From Alistipes sp. (lineage in GTDB: Bacteria; Bacteroidota; Bacteroidia; Bacteroidales; Rikenellaceae): a stretch of 64,000 nt of DNA. The notes below the pieces were generated by a model, which saw only the letters and a program-made list of their open reading frames with translations, searched no databases and was not told where the DNA came from. How positions within the stretch are numbered: position 1 is the first letter of the stretch; every line of letters starts with the position of its first letter. The DNA is taken from assembly GCA_022782405.1 (NCBI GenBank), contig JALFNK010000013.1, positions 186,001-250,000 on the forward strand, written 5' to 3'. Below are positions 9,675 through 19,682 of this stretch, one piece after another. A program made the position numbers and the translations under genes.

Positions 9675-10619
9675 CTACTTCACGCAGCCGATGATGTCGC
9701 GCAGGTGCGTGATGCCCAGGCGCCGCATCTCCGCGGGCAGTGCCTCGATGATCTCCTTCGAGGCGTAGGGATTCACCAGATTGGCCGCACCGACCTGCAC
9801 GGCCGTGGCTCCGGCCATCATCATCTCGATCACGTCGCGGGCCGTGCTCACGCCGCCGCACCCCATGACGGGGATCCGGCAGGCCCGGGCCACCTGATAG
9901 ACCATGCGCACGGCCACGGGGAAGATCGCCGGGCCCGAGAACCCGCCCATCGTATTGGCAATCACGGCCCGCCGCCGTGCGACGTCGATCCGCATGCCCA
10001 GCATCGTGTTGATCAGGCAGATGCCGTCGGCGCCGGCCTCCTCGCACGCCCGGGCGATCGAGACGATGTCCGTTACGTTGGGCGAGAGCTTGATGAAGAC
10101 GGGCTTCGTCGTAACGGCCTTGACGGCGCGCGTTACCTCGGCCGCCGCCTCAGGCGACGTGCCGAACGACATGCCGCCGTGCCGCACGTTGGGGCACGAG
10201 ACATTCACCTCGATGATCGCCACCTGCTCCTCGCGGTCGATCCGTCCACAGCAGTAGGCATACTCTTCGACCGAGAAGCCCGAGATGTTGGCGATCACCG
10301 GCTTGCGGAAGAAACTCCGCAGGCGCGGCAGCTCCTCGGCGATCACACGGTCGATGCCGGGGTTCTGCAGTCCCACGGCGTTGATCATACCCGCCCCGCA
10401 CTCGGCGATGCGCGGCGTGGGGTTGCCGAAGCGCGCCTCGCGCGTCGTCCCCTTGAAGGAGAACGACCCGAGGATGTTGATGTCGTAGAACTCCCTGAAC
10501 TCGTTGCCGTAGCCGAACGTGCCGCTGGCCGGCACGACCGGATTGTCCAGCCGTACGCCGCACAGCTCGACCGAAAGGTCGAGACCGTCCATCGTTGTCG
10601 TTTTCGGATCCGTTACCAT
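9675..10619 (-). CDS. pyrD: Dihydroorotate dehydrogenase, class 1B catalytic subunit
   Basis: The product has 314 residues from the ATG at 10619, which overlaps the pyrK stop by 7 bases. An ATG at 10592 ([12 protein letters not shown]) is an alternative. The FMN site segment [13 protein letters not shown] and the class 1 catalytic Cys in [11 protein letters not shown] are seen. Coupling to pyrK identifies the NAD-dependent class 1B enzyme, a heterotetramer in which PyrK supplies FAD and a 2Fe-2S cluster. It acts in the cytoplasm. Confidence 0.96.
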   Translation of the reverse strand: MVTDPKTTTMDGLDLSVELCGVRLDNPVVPASGTFGYGNEFREFYDINILGSFSFKGTTREARFGNPTPRIAECGAGMINAVGLQNPGIDRVIAEELPRLRSFFRKPVIANISGFSVEEYAYCCGRIDREEQVAIIEVNVSCPNVRHGGMSFGTSPEAAAEVTRAVKAVTTKPVFIKLSPNVTDIVSIARACEEAGADGICLINTMLGMRIDVARRRAVIANTMGGFSGPAIFPVAVRMVYQVARACRIPVMGCGGVSTARDVIEMMMAGATAVQVGAANLVNPYASKEIIEALPAEMRRLGITHLRDIIGCVK

Positions 10620-11353
10620 ATGATCTCTCCTTTCTCGAGCACCGGGCCCTCCTTGCAGATGCGCTTGTTGCCGTATTTGGTCTGGCACGAACAGCCCATG
10701 CAGGCGCCGAAGCCGCAGCCCATGCGCTCCTCGAAGGAGAGCTGTCCGTCCTGTTCGACCGCCTCGGCCACGGCCCGCAGCATCGGCAGCGGCCCGCAGG
10801 CATAGAAGTAGTCGAAATCCGGCCGTCGCTCGGCAAGGGCCGTCGTAACGAAGCCCCGGACACCCCGCGAACCGTCGGCCGTGGCGACCGTAACCGTGCA
10901 GCCCAGTGCCCGGAACTCCTCCTCGTAGAAGCACTCCGCGGCCGTGTTGAAGCCGAGGATCACTTCGACGGGATGCCCCGCGGCCAGCAGTCGTTTGGCC
11001 AGGTGGTAGAGCGGCGGCACGCCGACGCCTCCGCCGACAAGCAGCGGGCGCCGCACCTCCGCGCGGATCGAGAAGCCGTTGCCAAGGCCGGTCAGCAGGT
11101 CCAGCTCCGCACCTGCCGCCATGCGGCTCATCTGTGCCGTGCCGTCGCCCACGACCTTGTAGATCAGCGTAATCGTCCGCTCATCGTAGTCGCACACCGA
11201 GATCGGGCGCCGCAGATAGCGCCCTTCGAGGGCGATATTGACGAACTGCCCGGGAGCGGTGATCCACTGCGTGTCGCCCTCGAGGACCATCCGCCAGACG
11301 CTCTGCGTCAGCGGCTCGTTCGCAAGGATCCGGTATATGCCTTTTTTATACAT
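10613..11353 (-). CDS. pyrK: Dihydroorotate dehydrogenase electron transfer subunit
   Basis: The product has 246 residues. It has an FAD-binding ferredoxin reductase-like fold with RRPISVCDYD, an NAD-binding stretch LLVGGGVGVPPLYHLA, and a C-terminal 2Fe-2S motif starting at CGFGACMGCSC and ending in a fourth Cys at KRIC. It passes electrons from PyrD to NAD+. The gene lies 20 bases downstream of carB and overlaps pyrD by 7 bases, so the two subunits should be co-translated. Confidence 0.96.
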   Translation of the reverse strand: MYKKGIYRILANEPLTQSVWRMVLEGDTQWITAPGQFVNIALEGRYLRRPISVCDYDERTITLIYKVVGDGTAQMSRMAAGAELDLLTGLGNGFSIRAEVRRPLLVGGGVGVPPLYHLAKRLLAAGHPVEVILGFNTAAECFYEEEFRALGCTVTVATADGSRGVRGFVTTALAERRPDFDYFYACGPLPMLRAVAEAVEQDGQLSFEERMGCGFGACMGCSCQTKYGNKRICKEGPVLEKGEIIW

Positions 11354-11373
11354 GTTCCGTTGATCGCGTTTCT

Positions 11374-14300
11374 TTATTTCGCGTCGATCGTCGAGACGCG
11401 CAGCGTGATCTCCTCCAGCACGTCGAGCAGCACCTTCACCGTCTCGAGGGCCGTGAAGACCGTTACGTTGTTCTCGACGGCCGTACGGCGGATCTCATAT
11501 CCGTCCAGCCGCGTGTTGTGCTGGTTGATGTCGATCGTATTCATCACATAGCTGATGTGTCCCTGGCGCAGGGCGTCGATGATCTCCGTGCTGCCCTCGC
11601 TCAACTTGCGGCGCGTACGGGTGCGGATGCCGTGCTCGCGCAGGAACTCGGCCGTACCGGTCGTCGCCTCGACATTGAAGCCCAGGTCGTAGAAGCGCTT
11701 GACCAGCGGCAGAGCCTGCTGCTTGTCCTGGTCGGCGATCGTAACGAAGATCGTTCCGTAGTTCGAAACGTGCATGCCCGTAGCCTGCAGCGCCTTGTAG
11801 AGCGCGCGCGTGAGCTTGTCGTCATAGCCGATCGCCTCGCCCGTCGATTTCATCTCGGGCGAGAGGTAGGAATCCACGCCGCGGATCTTGGCGAACGAGA
11901 AGGCCGGAGCCTTGACATACCAGCGCGTCTTCTCACGGCCGTAGACCTCCGTGATGCCCTGCTCGCGCAGCGACTTGCCCAGGATGACCTGCGTGGCGAT
12001 GTGGGCCATCTGCACACCCGTGGATTTCGAGAGGAACGGCACCGTACGCGACGAGCGCGGATTGACCTCGATGACATAGACGTCATCGTCGCCGGCGACG
12101 ATGAACTGGATATTGTAGAGGCCCACGATACCGATGCGCAGACCCAGCTTCACCGTATAGTCGATGATCTTCTCCTTGGCCTTCTGGCTCACGCTGAAGG
12201 TCGGATAGACGCTGATCGAGTCGCCCGAGTGGATACCCGTATGCTCGACATGCTCCATGATGCCCGGGATGAAGACATCCTTGCCGTCGCAGATGGCATC
12301 GACCTCGAGCTCCTTGCCCATGATGTAGCGGTCCACCAGCACCGGCGAATCCTCATTGACCTCGACGGCCGTCTGCAGGTAGTGGCGCAACCGCTCCTCG
12401 TTCGAGACGATCTGCATGGCGCGGCCGCCCAGTACATAGCTCGGGCGCACCAGCACCGGATAGCCGATACGGGCCGCGGCACGCACGCCCTCCTCGATAT
12501 CGGTTACGGCCTCGGCCTCCGGCTGCGGGATGCCCAGCTCCTCCATGATCTTCTCGAAGCAGCCGCGGTCCTCGGCGTTGCGGATCGCCTCGCAGTCCGT
12601 GCCGATGATGGGCACGCCCAGTTCGGCAAGCGGCTCGGCAAGGTTGATGGCCGTCTGGCCGCCGAGCGAGACGACAATGCCCTTCGGTTTCTCGAGGTGG
12701 ATGACGTTCATCACATCCTCGACCGTCAGCGGTTCGAAATAGAGCTTGTCGCTGGTCGTATAGTCCGTCGAGACGGTCTCGGGGTTGTTGTTGATGATGA
12801 TCGCCTCGTAACCCGCCTCGCGGATCGACCAGATGGCATGCACGGTCGAATAGTCGAACTCGACGCCCTGGCCGATGCGGATCGGGCCCGAACCCAGTAC
12901 GACGATCTTCTCCTTGTCGCTCACCTTCGACTCGTTCTCCTGTTCGTAGGTCGAGTAGAAATAGGGCACATAGGAGGCGAACTCGCTGGCGCAGGTGTCG
13001 ATCATCTTGTAGACGGGGAAGATGTCGTGCTTCTCGCGCAGGCGGTAGATATCATGCTGCGAGAGTTCCCACAGCTGGCCGATAAACTTGTCGCTGAAGC
13101 CCATGCGCTTGGCGTCGCGCAGCGTCTCGGGATCCCCGGGATGCGCACGCACGACATTCTCGAACTCGACGATGTTCTTGAACTTCTCGAGGAAGAACAT
13201 GTCGATCTTCGTATTGTTGTAGATCAGCGCCAGATCGACGCCGCCGCGGATGAGCTGGGCGATGGCATACAGACGGTCGTCCGTGCCCTCCTTGATGTAG
13301 GCCAGCAGATCGTCGTTCGACCACGAATCGAACTTCTTGTGATAGATGTGGCAGACGCCCGTCTCGAGCGAACGCACGGCCTTGAGCAGCGACTCCTCCA
13401 TCGTGCGGCCGATCGACATCACCTCACCCGTAGCCTTCATCTGGGTGCCGAGCTTGTTCGAGGCGTCGGCGAACTTGTCGAACGGGAAGCGCGCCACCTT
13501 CGTTACAACGTAGTCGAGCGTCGGCTCGAACGATGCCGGCGTATTGGCGATGCGGATCTCGTCAAGCGTAAGACCTACGGCAATCTTGGCGCTGACACGC
13601 GCGATGGGATATCCCGAAGCCTTCGAAGCCAGGGCCGAGGAGCGCGACACGCGCGGATTGACCTCGATCAGGTAGTATTTGAACGACAGCGGGTCGAGTG
13701 CGAACTGCACGTTGCAGCCGCCTTCGATCTTCAGCGCGCGGATGATCTTCAGCGCCGAGTCGCGCAGCATCTGGAACTCCTTGTTGGTGAGCGTCTGGCT
13801 CGGGGCCACGACGATCGAGTCTCCCGTATGGATGCCGACCGGGTCGATGTTCTCCATGCAGCAGATGCTGATGGCCGTATCGTTGCGGTCGCGCATCACC
13901 TCGTACTCGATCTCCTTGTAGCCCTTGATGCTCTTCTCGACGAGCACCTGGTGCACCGGCGAGAGCGACAGGGCGTGGCGCATCAGTTCGCGCAGCTCCT
14001 GTTCATCGTCGGCAAAGCCGCCGCCCGTGCCGCCCAGCGTGAAGGCCGGACGCAGCACCACCGGATAGCCGATCTTCGCAGCCACCTCTACGGCCTCCTC
14101 GACCGACGTGGCGATCTCCGAAGGAAGCACCGGCTCACCGAGCGACTCGCACAGCTCCTTGAAGAGCTCGCGGTCCTCGGCCTGCTCGATCGACTCGAAC
14201 GACGTACCAAGAATCTCGACCTGGCATTCGCGCAAAATACCCTTCTTGGCCAGCTGCACGGCCAGATTCAGACCCGTCTGGCCGCCCAGACCCGGAACGA

Positions 14301-14556
14301 TGGCGTCGGGACGCTCGTAACGGATGATCTTGGCGACGTATTCGAGCGTCAGCGGCTCCATGTAGACCTTGTCGGCAATATGCGTGTCGGTCATGATGGT
14401 GGCGGGATTCGAATTGACGAGAATCACCTCGTATCCCTCCTCCTTGAGTGCCAGGCACGCCTGCGTACCCGCATAGTCGAATTCGGCGGCCTGACCGATC
14501 ACGATCGGGCCCGACCCGATGACCATCACCTTCTTGATATCCTTTCTTTTAGGCAT
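11374..14556 (-). CDS. carB: Carbamoyl-phosphate synthase large subunit
   Basis: The product has 1060 residues with the duplicated ATP-grasp architecture. The first half begins [20 protein letters not shown] and the second repeats it at about 555 as [21 protein letters not shown]-terminal MGS-like allosteric domain (about 930-1060) includes [12 protein letters not shown]. It forms carbamoyl phosphate from bicarbonate, ATP and the ammonia channelled from CarA. The start overlaps carA by 8 bases. The opposite strand is almost fully open here because of GC-rich codon use, but that frame has no plausible product. Confidence 0.98.
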   Translation of the reverse strand: MPKRKDIKKVMVIGSGPIVIGQAAEFDYAGTQACLALKEEGYEVILVNSNPATIMTDTHIADKVYMEPLTLEYVAKIIRYERPDAIVPGLGGQTGLNLAVQLAKKGILRECQVEILGTSFESIEQAEDRELFKELCESLGEPVLPSEIATSVEEAVEVAAKIGYPVVLRPAFTLGGTGGGFADDEQELRELMRHALSLSPVHQVLVEKSIKGYKEIEYEVMRDRNDTAISICCMENIDPVGIHTGDSIVVAPSQTLTNKEFQMLRDSALKIIRALKIEGGCNVQFALDPLSFKYYLIEVNPRVSRSSALASKASGYPIARVSAKIAVGLTLDEIRIANTPASFEPTLDYVVTKVARFPFDKFADASNKLGTQMKATGEVMSIGRTMEESLLKAVRSLETGVCHIYHKKFDSWSNDDLLAYIKEGTDDRLYAIAQLIRGGVDLALIYNNTKIDMFFLEKFKNIVEFENVVRAHPGDPETLRDAKRMGFSDKFIGQLWELSQHDIYRLREKHDIFPVYKMIDTCASEFASYVPYFYSTYEQENESKVSDKEKIVVLGSGPIRIGQGVEFDYSTVHAIWSIREAGYEAIIINNNPETVSTDYTTSDKLYFEPLTVEDVMNVIHLEKPKGIVVSLGGQTAINLAEPLAELGVPIIGTDCEAIRNAEDRGCFEKIMEELGIPQPEAEAVTDIEEGVRAAARIGYPVLVRPSYVLGGRAMQIVSNEERLRHYLQTAVEVNEDSPVLVDRYIMGKELEVDAICDGKDVFIPGIMEHVEHTGIHSGDSISVYPTFSVSQKAKEKIIDYTVKLGLRIGIVGLYNIQFIVAGDDDVYVIEVNPRSSRTVPFLSKSTGVQMAHIATQVILGKSLREQGITEVYGREKTRWYVKAPAFSFAKIRGVDSYLSPEMKSTGEAIGYDDKLTRALYKALQATGMHVSNYGTIFVTIADQDKQQALPLVKRFYDLGFNVEATTGTAEFLREHGIRTRTRRKLSEGSTEIIDALRQGHISYVMNTIDINQHNTRLDGYEIRRTAVENNVTVFTALETVKVLLDVLEEITLRVSTIDAK

Positions 14557-15640
14557 GTCTGTACTCCTCCATGATTTTAGTGAACTTTCCGAACAAATAG
14601 GCGCTGTCCTGCGGTCCCGAAGCGCTCTCGGGGTGATACTGCATCGAGAAGACGCCCTCCGCGGCGCACTCCACGCCCTCGGCCGTGCCGTCGAGCAGAT
14701 TGACGTGCGTCAGCGTGAGCCCCGTACCCTCGAGCGAATCGATATCCACGGCATAGCTGTGGTTCTGGCTCGTGATCTCGAGCTTTCCGGTCTGCAGGTT
14801 CTTCACCGGATGGTTGGCTCCGCGGTGTCCGAACTTCATCTTGAAGGTCCGGGCGCCGTAGGCCAGCGAAATGAGCTGATGGCCCATGCAGATGCCGAAG
14901 ATCGGCAGACGGCCCCGCAGCTGCTTCACCAGTTCGATCACCGGTTTCACGTCCTCCGGATTGCCGGGGCCGTTCGACAGCACCAGACCGTCGGGATGGA
15001 AAGCCATCACCTCCTCCGCCGTGGAGTTGTAAGGCATGACGATCACGTTGCAGCCCACGCGGTTGAGCAACCGCACGATGTTGTACTTGATGCCGCAGTC
15101 AATGGCCACGACATCCCACTTGTGGTTGGGCACGCGGGACATCCACCGCTTGCGGCAGCTTACGCGCGAAACCATGTCGTGGGGCATCTCGTAGGCACGC
15201 AGCCGCGCCAGCGCCTCCTCGCAGGGCGTCGAGGCATCGGTTACGATGACCTTCTGGCTGCCCTCGTCGCGGATGATCCGCGTCAGCGCACGGGTATCGA
15301 CCCCCGAAATGGCCGGGATGTCGTGCTCCTCGAGCACCTCGTGCAGGGTCTTCGTGTAGCGGAAATTCGAAGGCGTGTCGTTGTACTCGCGCACGATCAT
15401 GCCGCCGATGGTCGGCGTCTTGGTCTCGTAATCCTCGTCGGTCATACCGTAGTTGCCGATCAGCGGATAGGTCATCACGACCATCTGATCCGTGTACGAC
15501 GGATCGGACATGATCTCCTGATACCCCACCATCGAGGTATTGAAGACGATCTCGTTGATCGCCTCGCGGTCGGCTCCGAAACCGTAGCCGTAGAACTCGC
15601 GGCCGTCCTCCAGGACAATTTTTTTGGTAAATGGCTTCAT
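14549..15640 (-). CDS. carA: Carbamoyl-phosphate synthase small (glutaminase) subunit
   Basis: The product has 363 residues. An N-terminal CPSase small-chain domain is followed by a class I glutamine amidotransferase domain with nucleophile Cys251 in [12 protein letters not shown] and the His-Glu pair in [14 protein letters not shown]. It hydrolyses glutamine and feeds ammonia to CarB. The gene lies 2 bases downstream of pyrC and overlaps carB, giving a tightly coupled block. Confidence 0.98.
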   Translation of the reverse strand: MKPFTKKIVLEDGREFYGYGFGADREAINEIVFNTSMVGYQEIMSDPSYTDQMVVMTYPLIGNYGMTDEDYETKTPTIGGMIVREYNDTPSNFRYTKTLHEVLEEHDIPAISGVDTRALTRIIRDEGSQKVIVTDASTPCEEALARLRAYEMPHDMVSRVSCRKRWMSRVPNHKWDVVAIDCGIKYNIVRLLNRVGCNVIVMPYNSTAEEVMAFHPDGLVLSNGPGNPEDVKPVIELVKQLRGRLPIFGICMGHQLISLAYGARTFKMKFGHRGANHPVKNLQTGKLEITSQNHSYAVDIDSLEGTGLTLTHVNLLDGTAEGVECAAEGVFSMQYHPESASGPQDSAYLFGKFTKIMEEYRHA

Positions 15641-15642
15641 CC

Positions 15643-16941
15643 TTATCTGTTTGAATTTGCTATTGTCGTATCCTCACATACATATACTTCGCGGCCGCCG
15701 ACCACCGTCCGCACGGCACGGCCCCGGACGGGCCAGGCGGCGAAGGGCGTGGCGCGCCCCTTCGAGCGGAACGTCGCCGGATCGAGGCGGTACTCCGCCG
15801 CAAGATCCAGCACCGTGAAATCGGCCTCGTCGCCCGGTTCCGTACCGCCTTCGAGACCGAAGATCCGCCGCGGATTGACGGCCATCAGTTCCACAAGCCG
15901 TTCGAAGGAGAGCCGCCCCGGAAGCACCAGGTAACGGAACAGCAGCGGGAAGGCGCACTCGAGACCCACGATGCCCATGGCGCTGCGGGCCAGTCCGCGG
16001 AGCTTCTCCCCGGCCGCATGCGGCGCATGATCCGTGGCGATCACCTCGATCGTTCCGTCGAGAATTCCCTCGATGAGAGCCTCGCGGTCCTCACGGCTGC
16101 GCAGCGGCGGGTTCATTTTGAAACGTCCCTCCTCGCACAAGTCCTCATCCGTGAGCAGCAGGTAGTGCGGAGCCGTCTCGCAGCTCACGCGCAGCCCCCG
16201 GGCCTTGGCCCGGCGGACCAGCTCGACGCTCTCCTTCGTGGAGACGTGGCAGACGTGGTACTGGCAGCCCGTGGCGGCCGCCAGCTCGATATCGCGCTCC
16301 ACCTGACGCCACTCGCTCTCGGAGCAGATCCCCTTGTGGCCATGTTCGCGGCAATAGACACCGTCGTGAATATACCCTCCGCGCAACAGGTCGTCCACTT
16401 CGCAATGGGCGACGATCGGCCGCCCGACAGCCGCCGCGCGGCGCATCGCCTCCTCCATGAGTTCGGCCGACTGCACGCCGCGCCCGTCGTCGGAGAATCC
16501 CACGACCTCGGGGGCCAGCGCTTCGAAATCCACCAGTTCTCCGCAGCCGCGCTGCCCCACGGTAATCGACCCGTAGGGCTTCACGCGCACCAGCGCGTCG
16601 CGGCGGATGAGCTCCGTCTGCCGGGCAAGGTGCTCCAAAGAGTCGGGAGCCGGGTCAAGATTGGGCATCGAACAGACAGTCGTATAGCCGCCGCGGGCTG
16701 CCGCGGCCGTTCCCGAAGAGATGGTCTCCTTGTAGGCGAAACCCGGCTCGCGCAGGTGCACATGCACGTCCACAAGCCCCGGGACGACGGTCAGTCCCTG
16801 CAGATCGACGATCCGATCACCGGTGCGGGGCGCCGCATCCGCGACAATGCGCCCCTCCTCGACGGCCAGCGTCTCCTCGACGAAACGGCCGCCGCGGAAG
16901 ATTCGGGCGTTGGTATAGACGGTCTTCATGGTTTCAGGCAT
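15643..16941 (-). CDS. pyrC: Dihydroorotase
   Basis: The product has 432 residues from the ATG at 16941. A second in-frame ATG at 16929 (MKTVYTNARIF) looks more like the family start, because the first lies only 3 bases after the attenuator T run. The metal ligands of the amidohydrolase fold are seen as VDVHVHLREPG, IVAHCEVDD, YHVCHVSTKE and ATDHAPHAAGEK, typical of class I dihydroorotases. It is the first structural gene of the pyr operon, directly downstream of a leader peptide and intrinsic terminator, so its expression probably depends on read-through. Confidence 0.96.
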   Translation of the reverse strand: MPETMKTVYTNARIFRGGRFVEETLAVEEGRIVADAAPRTGDRIVDLQGLTVVPGLVDVHVHLREPGFAYKETISSGTAAAARGGYTTVCSMPNLDPAPDSLEHLARQTELIRRDALVRVKPYGSITVGQRGCGELVDFEALAPEVVGFSDDGRGVQSAELMEEAMRRAAAVGRPIVAHCEVDDLLRGGYIHDGVYCREHGHKGICSESEWRQVERDIELAAATGCQYHVCHVSTKESVELVRRAKARGLRVSCETAPHYLLLTDEDLCEEGRFKMNPPLRSREDREALIEGILDGTIEVIATDHAPHAAGEKLRGLARSAMGIVGLECAFPLLFRYLVLPGRLSFERLVELMAVNPRRIFGLEGGTEPGDEADFTVLDLAAEYRLDPATFRSKGRATPFAAWPVRGRAVRTVVGGREVYVCEDTTIANSNR

Positions 16942-16943
16942 AC

Positions 16944-16977
16944 AAAAAAATAGGGCAACCGAAAAACAGTTACCCTA
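16944..16977 (-). terminator. Intrinsic attenuator in the pyr leader
   Basis: Read on the minus strand, TAGGGTAAC (16977-16969) pairs with GTTGCCCTA (16959-16951), 9 bp including one G-U, with loop TGTTTTTCG. It is followed by T7 (16950-16944) and then the pyrC ATG at 16941. The hairpin is inside the operon leader, downstream of the promoter, so it acts as an attenuator and not as the end of an upstream gene. The T-rich stretch just before the stem could slow RNA polymerase when UTP is scarce. Confidence 0.8.
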
Positions 16978-17077
16978 ATAAAACAACAAAGCCCGAATCC
17001 ACCGGAGAATGGAAACCCGACCAATAATCCTGCTGCCGGAAAACCCGTGCGGAAGTTATGTCGCGTTGGCCGTTCAT
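16970..17077 (-). CDS. Putative pyr operon leader peptide (35 aa)
   Basis: The small ORF starts at ATG 17077, about 25 bases after the predicted transcription start, and runs 35 codons to TAA at 16972-16970. It begins MNGQRDITSARVFRQQ and ends SGFVVLLG. The stop codon lies inside the left arm of the attenuator stem, so a ribosome finishing the peptide would prevent the hairpin. The last codons (TTT GTT GTT TTA TTA) place a U-rich tract just before the terminator. This matches the logic of E. coli pyrBI, where low UTP pauses the polymerase and lets the ribosome catch up. Translation of the ORF is inferred from its position only. Confidence 0.6.
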   Translation of the reverse strand: MNGQRDITSARVFRQQDYWSGFHSPVDSGFVVLLG

Positions 17078-17108
17078 GGGGGAATTCGAACCTGATTCTA
17101 ATTGGGTG

Positions 17109-17140
17109 CAAAGTTAGCGTTTTTTCGCCGAGCTTGCAAA
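17109..17140 (-). promoter_or_regulatory. Promoter of the pyr operon
   Basis: On the minus strand the -33 TTTG (complement of 17137-17140) and the -7 TAACTTTG (complement of 17109-17116) are separated by exactly 20 bases, the Bacteroidetes sigma-ABfr consensus. It lies between the stop of the OPA transporter (17180) and the leader peptide ATG (17077). Confidence 0.8.
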
Positions 17141-17179
17141 CCTTTCCCCGGATTTTTTTTCGGCCGGACCCTTCCGAAG

Positions 17180-18544
17180 CTATTTCTCCTGCGGCGCGGT
17201 GTCGTAGCCGTCGGCACGGGCGCCCCACATCAGCAGGAAGACCAGCATGCCTATGAGCGCCATGGCCAGGATGCCCACATAGGCCCAGCTCCAGCCGTAG
17301 TGTTGGGCGACATAGCCCAGACCTACACCCGAGATGAGCGTCGAGGCATAGCCGAACAGGCCCGTGAGACCGTTGGCCGTCGCGGCGGCCTTCTTGGTCG
17401 CCTGATTGGCAGCGGCAATGCCGATCAGAGCCTGCGGGCCGTAGATGCAGAATCCGGCGGCACACAGCGTTGCAAAGAGCAGCCAGATCGGAGCATCCGA
17501 AGGAAGCTGCCAGAAGGCGAAGACGAAGAGCGCGGCGCCTGCCATGCAGAAGACACAGGTGCGGTGAGCACGCCCCTTGAGCCAGCGGTCCGTGGCCCAG
17601 CCCGAGAAGAGCATGCCCAAAATGCCGGCAATCTCGAACATCGCCACGAGCCATCCGGCGTGCTCCATGCTGACCCCCTTCGACTGGCTCAACAGCGAGG
17701 GGCCCCAGTCGAGCACCGAGAAGCGGACGACATAGACGAAGAAGTTGGCGAAGCCCAGGATCCAGATCAGCGGATTGCGGAAGACATGCTTCATGAGGAA
17801 GGCGCGGTGCTCGGCCCGATCCGAAGCATCGGGCTTTTCGCGGCGGCTCTCCGTACCTTCCAGCTCGGGCAGCCCCACCGATGTCGGGGTGTCGCGCAGG
17901 AAGACGACCAGACCGATCGCCCCGGCGAACGAAATGGCCGAGGGAATCCAGAAGCACCACTTCCAGGCCCCGACATGATCCGGGCCGCTGCCCATCGACC
18001 CCATGATGTACCCGCAGAGAATAACCACGAGCCCCGCGCCGATCGAGTGCGAGGTATTCCACACGGACATCTTCGTGGCCAGCTGCGTGGGCGGAATCCA
18101 GTGGGTCAGCAGACGCGCGCAGGGCGGGAAGCCCGTACCCTGAAGCAGACCGTTGAAGACCCACATGATGCCCATGAAGAGGATCATCGTATTGGTGAAG
18201 CGGTCGCCCGTATGCTCTCCCGTAATCCAATAGGAGATATCCTCGCCGAAGCCGAAGGCGAAGTTCGACAGGGCGCAGAGCGCCAGTCCGATGGCCATGT
18301 ACCAGCGGGCGTTCATGCGGTCGGCCAGAATACCGTTTGCAAAACGCGAAAAGCCGTAGATCAGGCCGTTGAGCGTAAGAAAGATGCCGAGGCTGGTCTT
18401 CGAAATGCCGAGATCGGCCTCCAGGCCGGGCATGGCCAGCGAAAAGTTCTTGCGGACGAAATAGAAGAGGGCATAACCGACCATCGTCGCAAGGATCGTG
18501 CGGGTCTGCCAGTACTTGAAACGTTTGTTCTGCTCCGGGGTCAT
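17180..18544 (-). CDS. Organophosphate:phosphate antiporter (GlpT/UhpC-like MFS)
   Basis: The product has 454 residues from the ATG at 18544 (MTPEQNKRFKYWQTRTI); the 31-residue upstream extension is not family-like. About 12 membrane segments are seen. FYFVRKNFSLAMP carries the Arg that corresponds to GlpT Arg45, and FFVYVVRFSVLDWGPSLL carries the equivalent of Arg269. These two bind the substrate phosphate in GlpT, so a phosphorylated substrate such as glycerol 3-phosphate or a sugar phosphate is likely. It is divergent from a HAD phosphatase gene. A TATCTTTG -7 box lies at 18574-18581. Confidence 0.88.
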   Translation of the reverse strand: MTPEQNKRFKYWQTRTILATMVGYALFYFVRKNFSLAMPGLEADLGISKTSLGIFLTLNGLIYGFSRFANGILADRMNARWYMAIGLALCALSNFAFGFGEDISYWITGEHTGDRFTNTMILFMGIMWVFNGLLQGTGFPPCARLLTHWIPPTQLATKMSVWNTSHSIGAGLVVILCGYIMGSMGSGPDHVGAWKWCFWIPSAISFAGAIGLVVFLRDTPTSVGLPELEGTESRREKPDASDRAEHRAFLMKHVFRNPLIWILGFANFFVYVVRFSVLDWGPSLLSQSKGVSMEHAGWLVAMFEIAGILGMLFSGWATDRWLKGRAHRTCVFCMAGAALFVFAFWQLPSDAPIWLLFATLCAAGFCIYGPQALIGIAAANQATKKAAATANGLTGLFGYASTLISGVGLGYVAQHYGWSWAYVGILAMALIGMLVFLLMWGARADGYDTAPQEK

Positions 18545-18706
18545 TTCGGAATGAAAGTTTGCGGTTGCGCGAACAAAGATACAACGTTCGCAACGATATT
18601 CGTCATTTTCTTCATGAAAAAACCGTTTCATCCGCACCGAACGGGGCCCGAAACCGCAGGATATGCAAATAATTTATTAACTTCGCCCGACCAAAAAGAT
18701 CATTGC

Positions 18707-19573
18707 ATGAGCGAATTTCACGAATACCGCTCCGTCTGGGAGCACGATGAACTGATGCGCCGTCTGGGCCGGATCCGCCATGTGGCGCTCGACATGGACG
18801 GCACGATCTACATGGGCGGGTCGCTCTTTCCCTATACCAAAGGATTCCTCGCCGGGCTCCGCGAACTGGGCATCGGTTACTCGTTCCTGACGAACAACCC
18901 CTCGAAGTCGATCGCCGACTATCTGGGGCGGCTTGCTTCGATGGGCATCGAAGCCACACGCGACGAGATGTACACGACGGTGCTCGCCACGATCGACTAC
19001 CTGCGCGAGCACCATCCGCAGGCCCGCCGGCTCTTTCTGCTGGGAACGCCCTCGATGATTTCGGAGTTCGAGGCTGCGGGATATGTCTCCACGGCCGACT
19101 CGGCCGAGGACCGTCCGGATGCCGTGGTGGTGGCATTCGACATGACGCTCACCTACAGCCGGCTGTGCCGCGCCGCCTGGTGGGTCCGGCAGGGGCTTCC
19201 CTACATCGCCACGAACCCCGACCGCGTCTGCCCGACGGACCTTCCGACCGTGCTCGTCGATTGCGGCTCGATCTGTGCCGCCATCGAGCACGCCACGGGG
19301 CGCCGTCCCGACATCACGCTCGGCAAACCCGACCCGAACATGCTCACGGGCATCCTCTCGCGCCACAACCTCCGGCCCGAAGAGATCGCCATGGTCGGAG
19401 ACCGCATCTACACGGACATCGAGATGGCTCACAATGCCGGAGCAACGGGCGTACTGGTGCTCTCGGGCGAGACGACGCTCCCGACGGCGGAAGCCGCCGC
19501 ACGGCAGCCCCATCTGATCGCCGAACACATCGGCGTGCTGGGACGGCTGCTTCGCGAGGCCCACGGGGCGTAA
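18707..19573 (+). CDS. HAD-IIA family phosphatase (NagD-like)
   Basis: The product has 288 residues from the ATG at 18707. Motif I is HVALDMDGTIYMGG (Asp29, Asp31), motif II is SFLTNNPSKS, and the cap region is followed by TLGKPDPNM and MVGDRIYTDIEMAHNAGA. This is the NagD/phosphoglycolate/4-nitrophenyl phosphatase group (HAD subfamily IIA). The exact substrate is unknown. Divergent placement from an organophosphate carrier suggests it could dephosphorylate imported or glycolytic phosphoesters. That is context only. Confidence 0.88.
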   Translation: MSEFHEYRSVWEHDELMRRLGRIRHVALDMDGTIYMGGSLFPYTKGFLAGLRELGIGYSFLTNNPSKSIADYLGRLASMGIEATRDEMYTTVLATIDYLREHHPQARRLFLLGTPSMISEFEAAGYVSTADSAEDRPDAVVVAFDMTLTYSRLCRAAWWVRQGLPYIATNPDRVCPTDLPTVLVDCGSICAAIEHATGRRPDITLGKPDPNMLTGILSRHNLRPEEIAMVGDRIYTDIEMAHNAGATGVLVLSGETTLPTAEAAARQPHLIAEHIGVLGRLLREAHGA

Positions 19574-19682
19574 GGCATCATAACCGGCGCCTATACAAGC
19601 ATAAGAAATACCGAATTGCGGGGAGCGCTTTATTGCAAAGGATGCACTATCTTTGCCGCAAGGAGCACAAAATACCGCAAAC

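Noticed and set aside
11518..14574. 1018-codon plus-strand frame opposite carB
   Set aside because: Mirror of a GC-rich carB gene. It is rich in Arg, Asp and Leu with no domain, and carB motifs on the minus strand are unambiguous.
16944..16977. Hairpin as the terminator of the OPA transporter gene
   Set aside because: A consensus promoter lies between that gene's stop (17180) and the hairpin, so the hairpin is in the pyr leader. It could still catch read-through.
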